Shown here: in pieces, positions 1 through 7,102 of the stretch
Layout: each line of letters begins with the position of its first letter
How positions within the stretch are numbered: the first letter of the stretch is position 1
NCBI GenBank assembly: GCA_035570275.1
Contig: DATMNI010000229.1
Location: 1-21,628 of the forward strand
Length of the DNA stretch: 21,628 bases
Reading direction: 5' to 3'
DNA from: DATMNI01 sp035570275
GTDB lineage: Bacteria > Acidobacteriota > Terriglobia > Bryobacterales > Bryobacteraceae
The notes under the pieces: model-generated
Told to the model about the DNA's origin: nothing
Databases searched by the model: none
Seen by the model: the letters and a program-made list of their open reading frames with translations, nothing else
Position numbers and translations under genes: made by a program

Positions 1-120
1 GATGGCGACGTAGCCTTCCGCCAACACAGCGGCGGCCACACCCCCATGCCCAACTGGCCGACTTTCCTGACCTTCGCCGGGCGCTACATCAGGGTCTTCG
101 TGCAGTCACCGGATAAGTAA
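1..120 (+). CDS. C-terminal fragment of an esterase-like alpha/beta hydrolase
   Basis: The window opens inside this gene. Frame 1 reads 39 codons to a TAA at 118-120. The peptide contains RQHSGGHTPMPNWPTFL followed by a short helix and a VFVQSPDK tail. This resembles, from memory, the end of acetylxylan-esterase or glucuronoyl-esterase-like hydrolases, in which a His near this point completes the catalytic triad; the His in GGHT is the candidate. The substrate cannot be judged because nearly the whole protein lies upstream of the window. The gene ends 47 bases before the transposase remnant, so the mobile element probably landed just downstream of it. Confidence 0.55.
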   Translation, partial: DGDVAFRQHSGGHTPMPNWPTFLTFAGRYIRVFVQSPDK

Positions 121-167
121 AAATATTGCATTTCGCCAGTCTGCCCGGTCGAAATCGCGGTTGAGGA

Positions 168-761
168 GTGGGTGTTCGGACATTTCATACGCTAGACGAT
201 GCCACCCAGGTAATCAGCCTGCTAATCGAAGGCGTGAGCATTAGCCGTGTCGAGCGCTTCACTAAGATGCACCACACCACGATTCTGTCCTGTTGGTGCT
301 GGCCGGTGAGCGGTGCGACCGACTGCTTTCCGAAAGAGTCCAGAGAATTCCGTCTGAGGACGTACAGTGCGACGAGATTTGGGGATTCGTCCAGAAGAAG
401 GAAGCGCACAAGTGGCCGTGGGAAGCTCAAGATGACAAGAGGGGTGACGCCTACTGCTTCGTTGCAATCGAGCGGAACACGAAGCTCGTCCTGGCACACC
501 GACTAGGCCGTCGCACCGACGCCGACACCCAAACGTTCATTAAGGATCTACGGCGTGCCACGGCTAATGGCCATGCGTCGGGTGACCCGGTTAACGAACG
601 GATACTCGAAGAAATGGAAAAACTTGAAAGCTGCGTATGCTTTGCATTTTGCCTACTACAACTTCTGCCGGGTCCATTCGACATTGAAGATCACGCCTGC
701 AATGGCGGCAAAGATCACCGACCATACTTCGGGCATTGGAGAATTGCTGACGGCAGTTTGA
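168..761 (+). pseudogene. Decayed IS1-family transposase
   Basis: Three pieces of one transposase are spread over two reading frames. From GTG 168 frame 3 gives the helix-turn-helix-like start, up to HHTTIL. Near 283-287 one base appears lost and the protein continues in frame 2 as VLAGERCDRLL, then DEIWGFVQKKEAHK and FIKDLRRAT. Around 564-574 it jumps back to frame 3 with MRRVTRLTNGYSKKW and HFAYYNFCRVHSTL, ending at TGA 759-761. In intact relatives, as I recall them, roughly 80 residues lie between RRAT and MRR, including the second catalytic Asp and the Glu of the DDE triad. Those residues are gone, so this copy cannot be active. No terminal inverted repeats were identified. It marks the left edge of an AT-richer block of unusual genes. 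Confidence 0.85.
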
Positions 762-788
762 ATTTCGGATTTACAAGTACGATATAAT
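758..788 (+). promoter_or_regulatory. Candidate promoter of the island operon
   Basis: A perfect -10 hexamer TATAAT lies at 783-788, with TTGAAT (4 of 6 matches to the -35 consensus) at 758-763 and a rather long 19-base spacer. A G-rich ribosome-binding stretch (GGGGG within 789-796) follows, then ATG 807. The -35 box overlaps the last codons of the dead transposase, so transcription of the next genes may start from the insertion-sequence end. Confidence 0.5.
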
Positions 789-806
789 AAGGGGGATTTA
801 AACAAT

Positions 807-1628
807 ATGAATGTCAACGCAATCCAAGTTGTGATTCTGATGTGCTGCCTTCCAATGTTTGCTCAAACTCGAAAGGCAGTTGCGCCGATTGTCCCGGCGT
901 ATTCACAAATTCCGTTCGACCCCACTTCTGTGCGGCTCCCGCTGCATTTTTTGGGAAACGACATCGTCCGATTGTACGAGGCTTACAAAGCTCTGCGTGC
1001 CGCCCAAAAGACCGAATACGAGACGACGGATCAATTCACAAAACGTATCGAGTTAGCAGAGGCTAAACTTCCGGGCAACGGGACGACTCCAAGCGTTCTG
1101 GCCTTTGTCGTTCCAGTAGTGTCAGAATATGACGCAGACGCACAGTTACTCAATGTAGGAGTGGAGTGCTCCAACCCTCATGGAGTGCAAAAGCATGTGT
1201 TGGGTTCAATTGGCGTCAAGAGACACAGATCAGATAGAACATACGTCGGGTCTAACGCATTTGGGGCTAAGGTCAATGTGGACGAAACTCACATCGTTAG
1301 TTTTCATATCGGTGTAGACAATCCAGATGATTATGTGATTGAGGGTGCGAAGAACCTGATTGTGTCGTCTCTAAAGAACACTCCAGACGAAGCCCGCAGA
1401 ATCAAGAGTACGCTTTCGGCGCTGGCACTTTGTTCGATTGACCGTGGTGAAGAATCATCCGACGATTTCATCTTGAATGAAGCAACATTTGATAATCCTC
1501 ATGAATATTGGGAGGAGATGGGTTTTTTAAATACGAAGTTGCTGGCGATTTGGTTCTTTGACTCATCTTCTGGCAAGATCTATGCGAAGGTCGAACCTAC
1601 TAGCGTCGGTAAAGGGGGCGGAAAATGA
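807..1628 (+). CDS. Putative secreted protein of unknown function
   Basis: This encodes 273 residues. I do not recognise the family. The N-terminus has a short start followed by a hydrophobic run (VVILMCCLPMFA) and an AQT site that fits signal-peptidase cleavage near residue 20. The mature part therefore probably sits outside the inner membrane. Residues about 70-80 read KTEYETTDQFTKR, a charged EFET-like motif found in many secreted hypothetical proteins and of unknown role. The rest looks like a mixed alpha/beta domain with no evident catalytic signature, and it ends in a Gly/Lys-rich tail. The start is supported by a G-rich Shine-Dalgarno about 12 bases upstream and by the signal peptide. 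The stop overlaps the next ATG (ATGA at 1625-1628), a classic sign of translational coupling. Base composition is clearly lower in GC than the genes to the right of 4000. Confidence 0.7.
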   Translation: MNVNAIQVVILMCCLPMFAQTRKAVAPIVPAYSQIPFDPTSVRLPLHFLGNDIVRLYEAYKALRAAQKTEYETTDQFTKRIELAEAKLPGNGTTPSVLAFVVPVVSEYDADAQLLNVGVECSNPHGVQKHVLGSIGVKRHRSDRTYVGSNAFGAKVNVDETHIVSFHIGVDNPDDYVIEGAKNLIVSSLKNTPDEARRIKSTLSALALCSIDRGEESSDDFILNEATFDNPHEYWEEMGFLNTKLLAIWFFDSSSGKIYAKVEPTSVGKGGGK

Positions 1629-2494
1629 GTTTGTGTGAATACTGCGACCAGAAAACTGGTTGGTTCCAGAGCACTCACCCGGCTTGTGTTGCCAAGGCTG
1701 GCAGCACGGGACAAGTTGTGAGGCAACTTGTCATTGACAAGGTGTGGGCTGGCGGTTCGCTTGCCGACATCACTTCAGGCGTAGCCAAACTCTCGAGCGA
1801 CAATCGTGTTAAGGAGCAGTACGTTCGTGAAGCGATACTCGACGGCCTAAGCTTTGTGGCAGGCGAGATGGCCAAGAAGTCCCCGGTGTCGGACGACGAG
1901 TATAGGCGCATCGAACCAATACTGAGCGGGTATCAATACAAAGCCGACCCATCCAAAAAACGGTTTGGAACATTGGAGTTGAGTCTTAGCAACATGCTCT
2001 GGCAAGCAAGTAACAACATCCTGCCTCTTTGGGGCGATGCGCCTGCTTTCAATTTGCGTGCTGGTGAAGTTCTCTGCTTCCAGGCCGGTGGCGTGATCTA
2101 TGCCGAAGAGAAGACGGTTTCGACAGGCAGGGGTTACGGTGGCTTGAGCGTGCCGGTTGGTCTTGGTATGTATGCCCACGTCGGTCAATCGCAAGCGCAA
2201 AAGGTTACCGGCCTGATGCCATTGGACGGCGGTCAACTGGCGATCACATCAGAGAATGTCTACTTCTCCGGTCAAAACACCACATTGCAGATTCCGCTTC
2301 GTCGGGTCATCCGCTACCAAGGGTACGTCGATGCCATCGGCATATGCGAATCACACGGCGCACCCAAGGTGTTTACATTCTACCAGAATTGCGAATTCCC
2401 AGATGGCCGATATATGAGGAACGCCACTGGTTATGACCTTGGTTGGTTTCTGTACCCATTTTTGACTGCGCTGACGACCCGGCTCATTCCGTAA
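1625..2494 (+). CDS. Zinc-finger/PH-like domain protein, function unknown
   Basis: The protein has 289 residues. It begins with a compact putative zinc site: Cys4, Cys7, His18 and Cys21 in CEYCDQKTGWFQSTHPAC. A helical middle part follows (about 30-130). The C-terminal half (about 145-270) is beta-rich and includes GGQLAITSENVYFSG, then IPLRRVIRYQGYVDAIGI and APKVFTF. This order of strands resembles bacterial GRAM/PH-like domains, where phrases such as LTNKHIYFSG and KIVSFEPYSDGIGI occur. I infer a PH-like fold from that wording, without a search. There is no signal peptide, so it is probably cytoplasmic or membrane-associated. Its ATG overlaps the stop of the secreted-protein gene upstream, and the gene for a tail-anchored protein starts 19 bases downstream. 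A role in sensing or signalling at the membrane is possible but unproven. Confidence 0.7.
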   Translation: MSLCEYCDQKTGWFQSTHPACVAKAGSTGQVVRQLVIDKVWAGGSLADITSGVAKLSSDNRVKEQYVREAILDGLSFVAGEMAKKSPVSDDEYRRIEPILSGYQYKADPSKKRFGTLELSLSNMLWQASNNILPLWGDAPAFNLRAGEVLCFQAGGVIYAEEKTVSTGRGYGGLSVPVGLGMYAHVGQSQAQKVTGLMPLDGGQLAITSENVYFSGQNTTLQIPLRRVIRYQGYVDAIGICESHGAPKVFTFYQNCEFPDGRYMRNATGYDLGWFLYPFLTALTTRLIP

Positions 2495-2513
2495 GGATTA
2501 TACAGGATTAAGC

Positions 2514-2939
2514 ATGACCGAGAACCGATACCACATCCCGAAAGAAGCTGATCAACCTGTCGAGGATCGAATACGGCAGGCGACAAAGCAAGAACTTGAG
2601 AAATGGGCGAACGATTCAAATTGTTTCGATACGGAACTTTGCGCCGCTGAACTCGCTGACCGACAAAACCGCAGCGAACGTAAACAAGGATGGGACACTG
2701 TTTTCAAGAAGGAAGGGCAATTGCTAAACCGCAATCCCGTCGAAGGGCAATTGCTACCTGAACGGAAGTTGCCGTGGAGTACCAAAGGATCAGAGGAGCA
2801 TTCATTCAATCCACGAACGGAAGTCTCAGCCGACGCCAAGTACATTGCCAGCCGGATCGTGAAGCACCTGTGGATCATTTTTGTCCTGTTGCCGTTCGTC
2901 GCTGCCGTGCTCTTGATGGTAGCTGGCGTTATCAAGTAG
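2514..2939 (+). CDS. Small C-terminally membrane-anchored protein, function unknown
   Basis: This encodes 141 residues with no recognised family. Residues 1-110 are polar and charged, with several Lys/Glu stretches. Residues about 119-140 form a single hydrophobic helix (WIIFVLLPFVAAVLLMVAGV) that ends one Lys before the C-terminus. That is the layout of a tail-anchored inner-membrane protein with its bulk in the cytoplasm. Within the soluble part, EGQLL occurs twice ten residues apart, encoded by an exact 15-base direct repeat. The ATG follows AGGATT at a normal distance, 19 bases after the stop of the zinc-finger gene, and a strong hairpin terminator lies just downstream. It therefore looks like the last gene of a three-gene unit. 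Confidence 0.65.
   Translation: MTENRYHIPKEADQPVEDRIRQATKQELEKWANDSNCFDTELCAAELADRQNRSERKQGWDTVFKKEGQLLNRNPVEGQLLPERKLPWSTKGSEEHSFNPRTEVSADAKYIASRIVKHLWIIFVLLPFVAAVLLMVAGVIK
2712..2756 (+). repeat. 15-base direct repeat inside the tail-anchored protein gene
   Basis: The sequence GAAGGGCAATTGCTA occurs exactly at 2712-2726 and 2742-2756, a 30-base period equal to ten codons. It encodes EGQLL twice in frame, which points to a recent in-frame duplication. Confidence 0.85.
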
Positions 2940-2955
2940 ACCGACAAGCACCATC

Positions 2956-2995
2956 AAGCCGCCACGTCTGGAAGTCTCCGGCTGGCGGCTTTTTC
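2956..2995 (+). terminator. Intrinsic terminator of the island operon
   Basis: A perfect 9-base stem, AAGCCGCCA at 2956-2964 and TGGCGGCTT at 2983-2991, closes an 18-base loop. The second arm runs into a T-run (2990-2994). It lies 16 bases after the stop of the tail-anchored protein gene and before the next promoter, so it cleanly ends the unit that starts near 783. Confidence 0.75.
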
Positions 2996-3022
2996 TCGTT
3001 TAGGCGTTCCAAATTGACCAGC

Positions 3023-3050
3023 TTGACGAACTAAGAAACGGTGGGATAAT
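3023..3050 (+). promoter_or_regulatory. Promoter candidate for the 201-residue protein gene
   Basis: TTGACG at 3023-3028 (5 of 6) and GATAAT at 3045-3050 (5 of 6) are separated by 16 bases. A second TTGACC lies at 3014-3019. The transcript would start near 3057, shortly before a GAGG motif (3061-3064) and the TTG start at 3075. Confidence 0.6.
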
Positions 3051-3074
3051 TATTGAAGTTGAGGCATTAACGAA

Positions 3075-3680
3075 TTGGCAATACTAACTACTACGGATAA
3101 GATAGAGGCCCTAAAGCGGCTGCGACTGTTCAACGAGAAGGCACAAGAATTGCGGAGTTATTCTTTCATTGAGAAGGCGCTTCATAAAGATGCCGGGGTC
3201 GAGATACATTTTGACGCTGAGAAGACGACCTTAGAGGCAAAGCGAGTTGGGGCAGATAACGAAGCAAGAGCCGCAATGTGTTTGGTGCTTCGGTTCTTCT
3301 TGCAGCCAAGAGATGGTGTCGAATTACATCAAGTCGCAGATCTGTACCAAACCCTTCCAATCAAGGACGAGGACAAACGTCTGGTATGCGACAACTTGAA
3401 GATCCTCGATGCTTTCCTTGATCGAAAGACTGAACCGGAACTTGCGTTGAATAATAACCCGATAACGTACGGTGAAATCATTGAAACGTTTCTGTATGGA
3501 GAGCAGGCCCACACAAATTCCGATAAGAGAGCGGTACTCGAAACGTGGAAGGAGATCCGTCCAGTGTATATTGTCCTTGAGAACTTCTTTGAGTACGCCG
3601 TCTGTGAAACCTTACGATACATTCTGTGGCTGTCAACAATGAACGTCGGCGCAATTAGAGCGCTAGAACAAACAACCTAA
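3075..3680 (+). CDS. Hypothetical cytoplasmic protein, mostly helical
   Basis: The protein has 201 residues and I do not recognise the family. It has no signal peptide and no clear membrane helix; the hydrophobic stretch near the end (RYILWLSTMNVGAI) is short. The sequence is rich in charged helices (for example EALKRLRLFNEKAQELRSY) and lacks a catalytic motif I can name. The start is the TTG at 3075, chosen because GAGG lies ten bases upstream and a good promoter precedes it. No ATG near the 5' end is in frame. The codon use is AT-rich: the 60-base line 3421-3480 holds about 42% GC, against about 60% at 13021-13080. It has its own promoter and is separated from the preceding unit by a terminator, so it is a separate transcription unit in the same foreign-looking island. 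Confidence 0.6.
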   Translation: MAILTTTDKIEALKRLRLFNEKAQELRSYSFIEKALHKDAGVEIHFDAEKTTLEAKRVGADNEARAAMCLVLRFFLQPRDGVELHQVADLYQTLPIKDEDKRLVCDNLKILDAFLDRKTEPELALNNNPITYGEIIETFLYGEQAHTNSDKRAVLETWKEIRPVYIVLENFFEYAVCETLRYILWLSTMNVGAIRALEQTT

Positions 3681-3974
3681 CCAGTGTTGATGTTGTAGCA
3701 AAGGCTTCGAGTGCCGGGGTGCGCCCGGTGGCTGGGAAAGGACCGTTGCAAGAAAGGATAGCCGAGATAAAGCAATTAGGAATGTTCAATGACGATCCGA
3801 ACTTGTTGGAGACGTGCAGCAGCCTACCTGGAAGCGCTACCAAATGCGGTGCGCTTGAGCGCAACGAACGCTTATTCAGGTGCTTGAATATTCATTCATG
3901 GCAACACAGACTTTAGGTCATTACCGGGGAGTGGGCGCCGCGACCGCCCCCGCAAACATCGGCCGCCGCCGTCG
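3681..3974. other. Intergenic stretch at the right edge of the AT-rich island
   Basis: This 294-base gap lies between the 201-residue protein gene and the converging amidohydrolase gene. A plus-strand frame stays open from about 3659 to 3916 (GTG possible at 3719) and includes the phrase IAEIKQLGMFNDDPNLLE, which reads like protein, but it has no ribosome-binding site and no recognised relative. It may be a gene remnant. No RNA gene, terminator or clear repeat was seen. Composition changes to GC-rich near 3930. Confidence 0.4.
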
Positions 3975-4955
3975 CTACAGTCCCAGCAAACGGCTGGCGT
4001 TGCCGCCGAAAATGGCGGCCTTCTCGGTCTCCGCTAGTTCCAATCCGCGAACCGTCTCCAGCATTCTGGGAATGCTGCCGATTTGATGCGGGTAATCGCT
4101 GCCTGCCAGAATGTGGTCTACACCGGCAAAGCCGATGGCCAGGTGGACGGCGGCCCGGTCGAAGTTCACGGTGTCATAGTAGAACTGCTCCAGATACTCG
4201 CTGGGGGGGCGCGGGATATGGGCGCGGCACTCGCTGAAAGCCTCAAATCCGCGGTCCAACCGCTCGGCCAGGTAGGGGATGGCGCCGCCCAGATGGCACA
4301 GCGCCCAGCGGATCCGCGGGAAGCGCTCCGGAATTCCGCTGAACACAATCTTGGCCGCGGCCAGGGTGGTGTCCATCAGAAAACCTACCAGCGGCATCAG
4401 CCAGAAATCCGTCATGGCCTCGACCCCCAGCGGATTTGTCGGATGAATGTAGAGCAGCGCGCCCAGGTCATTCGCCACCTCGTAGAGCGGCCAGAAGCGT
4501 GGATCGTTCAGCCCAACCCCGTTGACGTTGCTGAACAGCATGGCGCCGGCAAGGCCCAACTGGCGGCAGGCGCGTTCCAGTTCTTTGACGGAAGCTGCCG
4601 GGTCGTTCAATGGCAGCGTAGCCAGGGCGGTAAAGCGGCCGCGCTTGCTTTGGATCACCGCGGCGAAACAATCGTTCACCAGCCCAGCGAAGCGGGCAGC
4701 GGTGGCGGGCGCCTCCACGTGCGTGCCCGGCGTGGTCAAGGTGAGCACCTGGGTATCGACGCCGGTTTCGATCAGCACCTGCTCGCGATAATCGATGTCG
4801 CGGTGGCCGGGCACGGCGATGTTGTAGTCGCCGGGATAGTAGATTCGTGGATTGCCATCCTGGTCAATGGTCACTTCGACGGCGCTCGAACCGGAGCGCA
4901 GCGCGTCCAGGTAGGCCGGTGGGTAGTAATGGTTGTGAAAGTCAATGATGCGCAT
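3975..4955 (-). CDS. ACMSD-like metal-dependent amidohydrolase
   Basis: The protein has 326 residues, normal for the Amidohydrolase_2 family (TIM-barrel decarboxylases and hydrolases related to aminocarboxymuconate-semialdehyde decarboxylase). The metal-site residues are visible: His7 and His9 in DFHNHYYP at the N-terminus, His171 in YIHPTNP, His221 in CHLGGAIPYL and Asp287 in AGSDYP. No signal peptide is present, so it acts in the cytoplasm. Family members remove a carboxyl group from, or hydrolyse, small often aromatic acids, using a divalent metal; the substrate here cannot be told. It starts 9 bases after the stop of an APC permease gene on the same strand, which suggests that the permease imports the compound this enzyme degrades. 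No Shine-Dalgarno is evident before the ATG, which fits translational coupling. Confidence 0.88.
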   Translation of the reverse strand: MRIIDFHNHYYPPAYLDALRSGSSAVEVTIDQDGNPRIYYPGDYNIAVPGHRDIDYREQVLIETGVDTQVLTLTTPGTHVEAPATAARFAGLVNDCFAAVIQSKRGRFTALATLPLNDPAASVKELERACRQLGLAGAMLFSNVNGVGLNDPRFWPLYEVANDLGALLYIHPTNPLGVEAMTDFWLMPLVGFLMDTTLAAAKIVFSGIPERFPRIRWALCHLGGAIPYLAERLDRGFEAFSECRAHIPRPPSEYLEQFYYDTVNFDRAAVHLAIGFAGVDHILAGSDYPHQIGSIPRMLETVRGLELAETEKAAIFGGNASRLLGL

Positions 4956-4964
4956 GGGCGGAGG

Positions 4965-6347
4965 CTATCTGGGTTTGCTAAGGCTGGACCGCTTCGGACG
5001 CACCCAGATCCAGTAAACAGGCAATCCTAGCACGACCAGCAGCAGTCCGTCGGCAGCCTTGCGCGGGTCGGCCAGGATCTGCACTACCGCCACCAGGATC
5101 GCGGCCACGGTGAAGGTAAGCTGGACCCACGGATATCCCCACGCGCGATACACCGGCGTGTAGCCAGGACGGCTTCGCAGGCGCATCAGCCCGATGGTCA
5201 TCAGGGCGAAAAACAGCCACTCGGTGTAGATCACGCGGGTAAACAGGTCGCGATAAGTGCCGGTGGCCACCAGCGCGCACGACCAGACTGCCTGAATCAG
5301 AATCGCCCGGCCCGGCGTGCGGAACCGCGGGTGAACCTGCGCCAGCCAGCCAAAGGCCAAACCCTCGCAGGCCATGGCGAAATACGTGCGGGGCCCGGCC
5401 AGAATCACACCGTTCAGCACGCCGACCGCGGAGAGAATTACCAGCGCGGAAATAAAGGACGCGCCGCGCTGTCCGGCCATGGCGAAAGCGGCATCGGCCG
5501 CCACCCGCGTGGAGGAGGTCACGCGGTCCAGCGGGAGCAGGTAAAGGTAGGCTGCATTGAGCGCCACATAACACACGGTTACGGTGAGGGAGCCGATCAG
5601 CAGCGCCCGCGGAATAATCCGCGCCGGCTGGCGGGTTTCGCCGGCGATATAGGTGACCATGTGCCACCCGCCAAAGGCGAACAGCGCGGCGCTGACCGCC
5701 AGCACGAATTCGCGAAACGGCACCGGAGCGGGCGTGGCGGCAGCAGCGGCCAGGGCGGTATCTGTGCCGCTTCCTGGAGCGTTTCCGGGGCTGGGCGGCG
5801 CACCCAGAAAAAACACCATGCCGAGCAGAATCAGGATCACCGCAACCTTCGAAACCGTGACGACGGTCTGCAGCAGGCTGCCCTGCCGCACGCCGAGGTA
5901 GTTGATGAGCGACAGCAGCAGAATGGCGACGATGGCCACCGCGCGGATTCCGAAATCATCCAACTTGACGAAGTACCCCACATAGCGCGCCAGGATGACC
6001 GAAGAGGCAGCGATGATGCCGGAGTGCGCGCTCCAGAACATAGCCCAGCCCCACAGGAAGCCGCAGGCGGGCGACAGCGTTTCCTTCAGAAATACGTATA
6101 CGCCCCCGGTTCGCGGAAAGGTGGCGGAGAGTTCCGCACAGACCAGCGATCCGAACAGGGTGAGAACGCCGGCAGCAATCCACACCGCCAACACCCCCGG
6201 CACATTGGGCACGTGGCGGTTAATCTCCGAAGGTTGCACGAAAATGGAGGCCCCTATGATGATCCCCACCACCATGGCGGTGGCGTGCAAAAGGCCAATG
6301 GGCCGCCGCAGCGGCGAACCTGGTTCGGGGGCCGGCAAGATGGGCAA
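4965..6347 (-). CDS. APC-superfamily amino-acid permease
   Basis: The protein has 460 residues with about twelve hydrophobic segments, typical of APC amino-acid/polyamine transporters. The first membrane helix carries the substrate-binding glycine motif GIIIGASIF (residues 28-36). The conserved FPRTGGVYVFLKE lies at 77-89. The best match by wording is the LAT-like branch (amino-acid exchangers/permeases). It should sit in the inner membrane and import an amino acid or related amine. The assigned start is a TTG at 6347; TTG at 6338 is another option. No ribosome-binding site supports either, so the exact start is uncertain. A Pro/Ala/Gly/Thr-rich extramembrane loop near residues 178-205 is longer than usual. 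It heads a two-gene minus-strand unit with the amidohydrolase and is divergent from the response-regulator gene. Confidence 0.88.
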   Translation of the reverse strand: MPILPAPEPGSPLRRPIGLLHATAMVVGIIIGASIFVQPSEINRHVPNVPGVLAVWIAAGVLTLFGSLVCAELSATFPRTGGVYVFLKETLSPACGFLWGWAMFWSAHSGIIAASSVILARYVGYFVKLDDFGIRAVAIVAILLLSLINYLGVRQGSLLQTVVTVSKVAVILILLGMVFFLGAPPSPGNAPGSGTDTALAAAAATPAPVPFREFVLAVSAALFAFGGWHMVTYIAGETRQPARIIPRALLIGSLTVTVCYVALNAAYLYLLPLDRVTSSTRVAADAAFAMAGQRGASFISALVILSAVGVLNGVILAGPRTYFAMACEGLAFGWLAQVHPRFRTPGRAILIQAVWSCALVATGTYRDLFTRVIYTEWLFFALMTIGLMRLRSRPGYTPVYRAWGYPWVQLTFTVAAILVAVVQILADPRKAADGLLLVVLGLPVYWIWVRPKRSSLSKPR

Positions 6348-6356
6348 AGTTTAGCA

Positions 6357-6396
6357 CGGGGGCAAACCAGGAGGTACCAACGGGGGGGCAAACCAG
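6357..6396. repeat. Direct repeat in the permease/response-regulator intergenic region
   Basis: GGGGGCAAACCAG occurs twice, ending at 6370 and 6396 (26-base period), with a related GGGCAACC a little further on. The pair lies between two divergent genes, so it could be an operator or merely a small duplication. Confidence 0.5.
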
Positions 6397-6456
6397 TACC
6401 CTTTCCCGGGCAACCCCCTTTCCATTCCCCACGGAAACGGCGAAAATAGTATTGCG

Positions 6457-6978
6457 TTGAAAAAGCTCACAAAGCAACCACTCCCTAACGGTCATGGCTC
6501 TGATGACCCGGATTCGGGAACCGGTTCGCCGGAACCGACGGGTGCTTCGATAGAAAACCCGCGATTCACCGTCCTCGTAATCGACGATGAGTCACCTCTG
6601 CGCAACCTCATGATGCGGACACTGGAGGCCAGGGGAATCGATCCGATCGGAGCGGCGGATGGAGCCGAGGGCCTGAAAGCCTTCCTGGCCGGCCGCGAGA
6701 GCATCGACCTGGTGATCCTGGATTTGCTGATGCCCGGGATGAGCGGCCTCGATCTCGCCGCGGAACTGGAACGCCGCCGGCCCGGACTCAAGATCCTCTA
6801 CATCTCGGGCCTTGGCGCCAGCATCGCAATGGATAGCATCGTGCGGGAGTCGGCCGACCGGGTGCTGCTGAAACCCTTCACGCAACAGGCTCTGCTGGAG
6901 CGGGTAGTGCACCTGTTGGCGATGGACAAAGTGGGCTCCACCCAGGCCACCCGGAGGTGGAGTCGCGAAACCGCGTAG
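6457..6978 (+). CDS. Stand-alone receiver-domain response regulator
   Basis: The protein has 173 residues and consists of a CheY-like receiver domain (about 37-156) with no DNA-binding output domain. The phosphorylation machinery is complete: acidic pair Asp43-Asp44, phosphoacceptor Asp89 in VILDLLMPGMSG, switch Ser117 in YISG and Lys139-Pro140. It should therefore accept phosphate from a histidine kinase encoded elsewhere and act by protein-protein contact. The first 35 residues are polar and rich in Gly, Ser, Pro and Asp, probably disordered. The start is a TTG at 6457 without an obvious Shine-Dalgarno; no in-frame ATG exists before the domain. No kinase gene is near. The 3' side faces the converging DUF1501 gene. 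Confidence 0.85.
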   Translation: MKKLTKQPLPNGHGSDDPDSGTGSPEPTGASIENPRFTVLVIDDESPLRNLMMRTLEARGIDPIGAADGAEGLKAFLAGRESIDLVILDLLMPGMSGLDLAAELERRRPGLKILYISGLGASIAMDSIVRESADRVLLKPFTQQALLERVVHLLAMDKVGSTQATRRWSRETA

Positions 6979-7102
6979 TTTGGGTGGGCCTGAAACCCAG
7001 TGATCGCATAGGGGCGGCGGTCACTCGCTGCCCCCGCCACACCACCCTGCGTACGGGAACGTACACAATGGTGAAGAAACCCGCGAGAGTGGCCAATCCG
7101 TT

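Noticed and set aside
4083..5030. A 315-codon plus-strand frame opposite the amidohydrolase
   Set aside because: It mirrors the amidohydrolase, which has all its metal ligands; no ribosome-binding site or known motif supports the plus-strand reading.
5331..6449. A 372-codon plus-strand frame opposite the APC permease
   Set aside because: The product is very rich in Gly, Arg, Gln and His, typical of antisense reading of membrane-protein codons; the minus-strand permease is clear.
6979..7102. Possible terminator or small RNA between the response regulator and the DUF1501 gene
   Set aside because: Only short matching segments (TGGGT/ACCCA, GTAC/GTAC) are present, with no T-run and no stable fold evident by eye.
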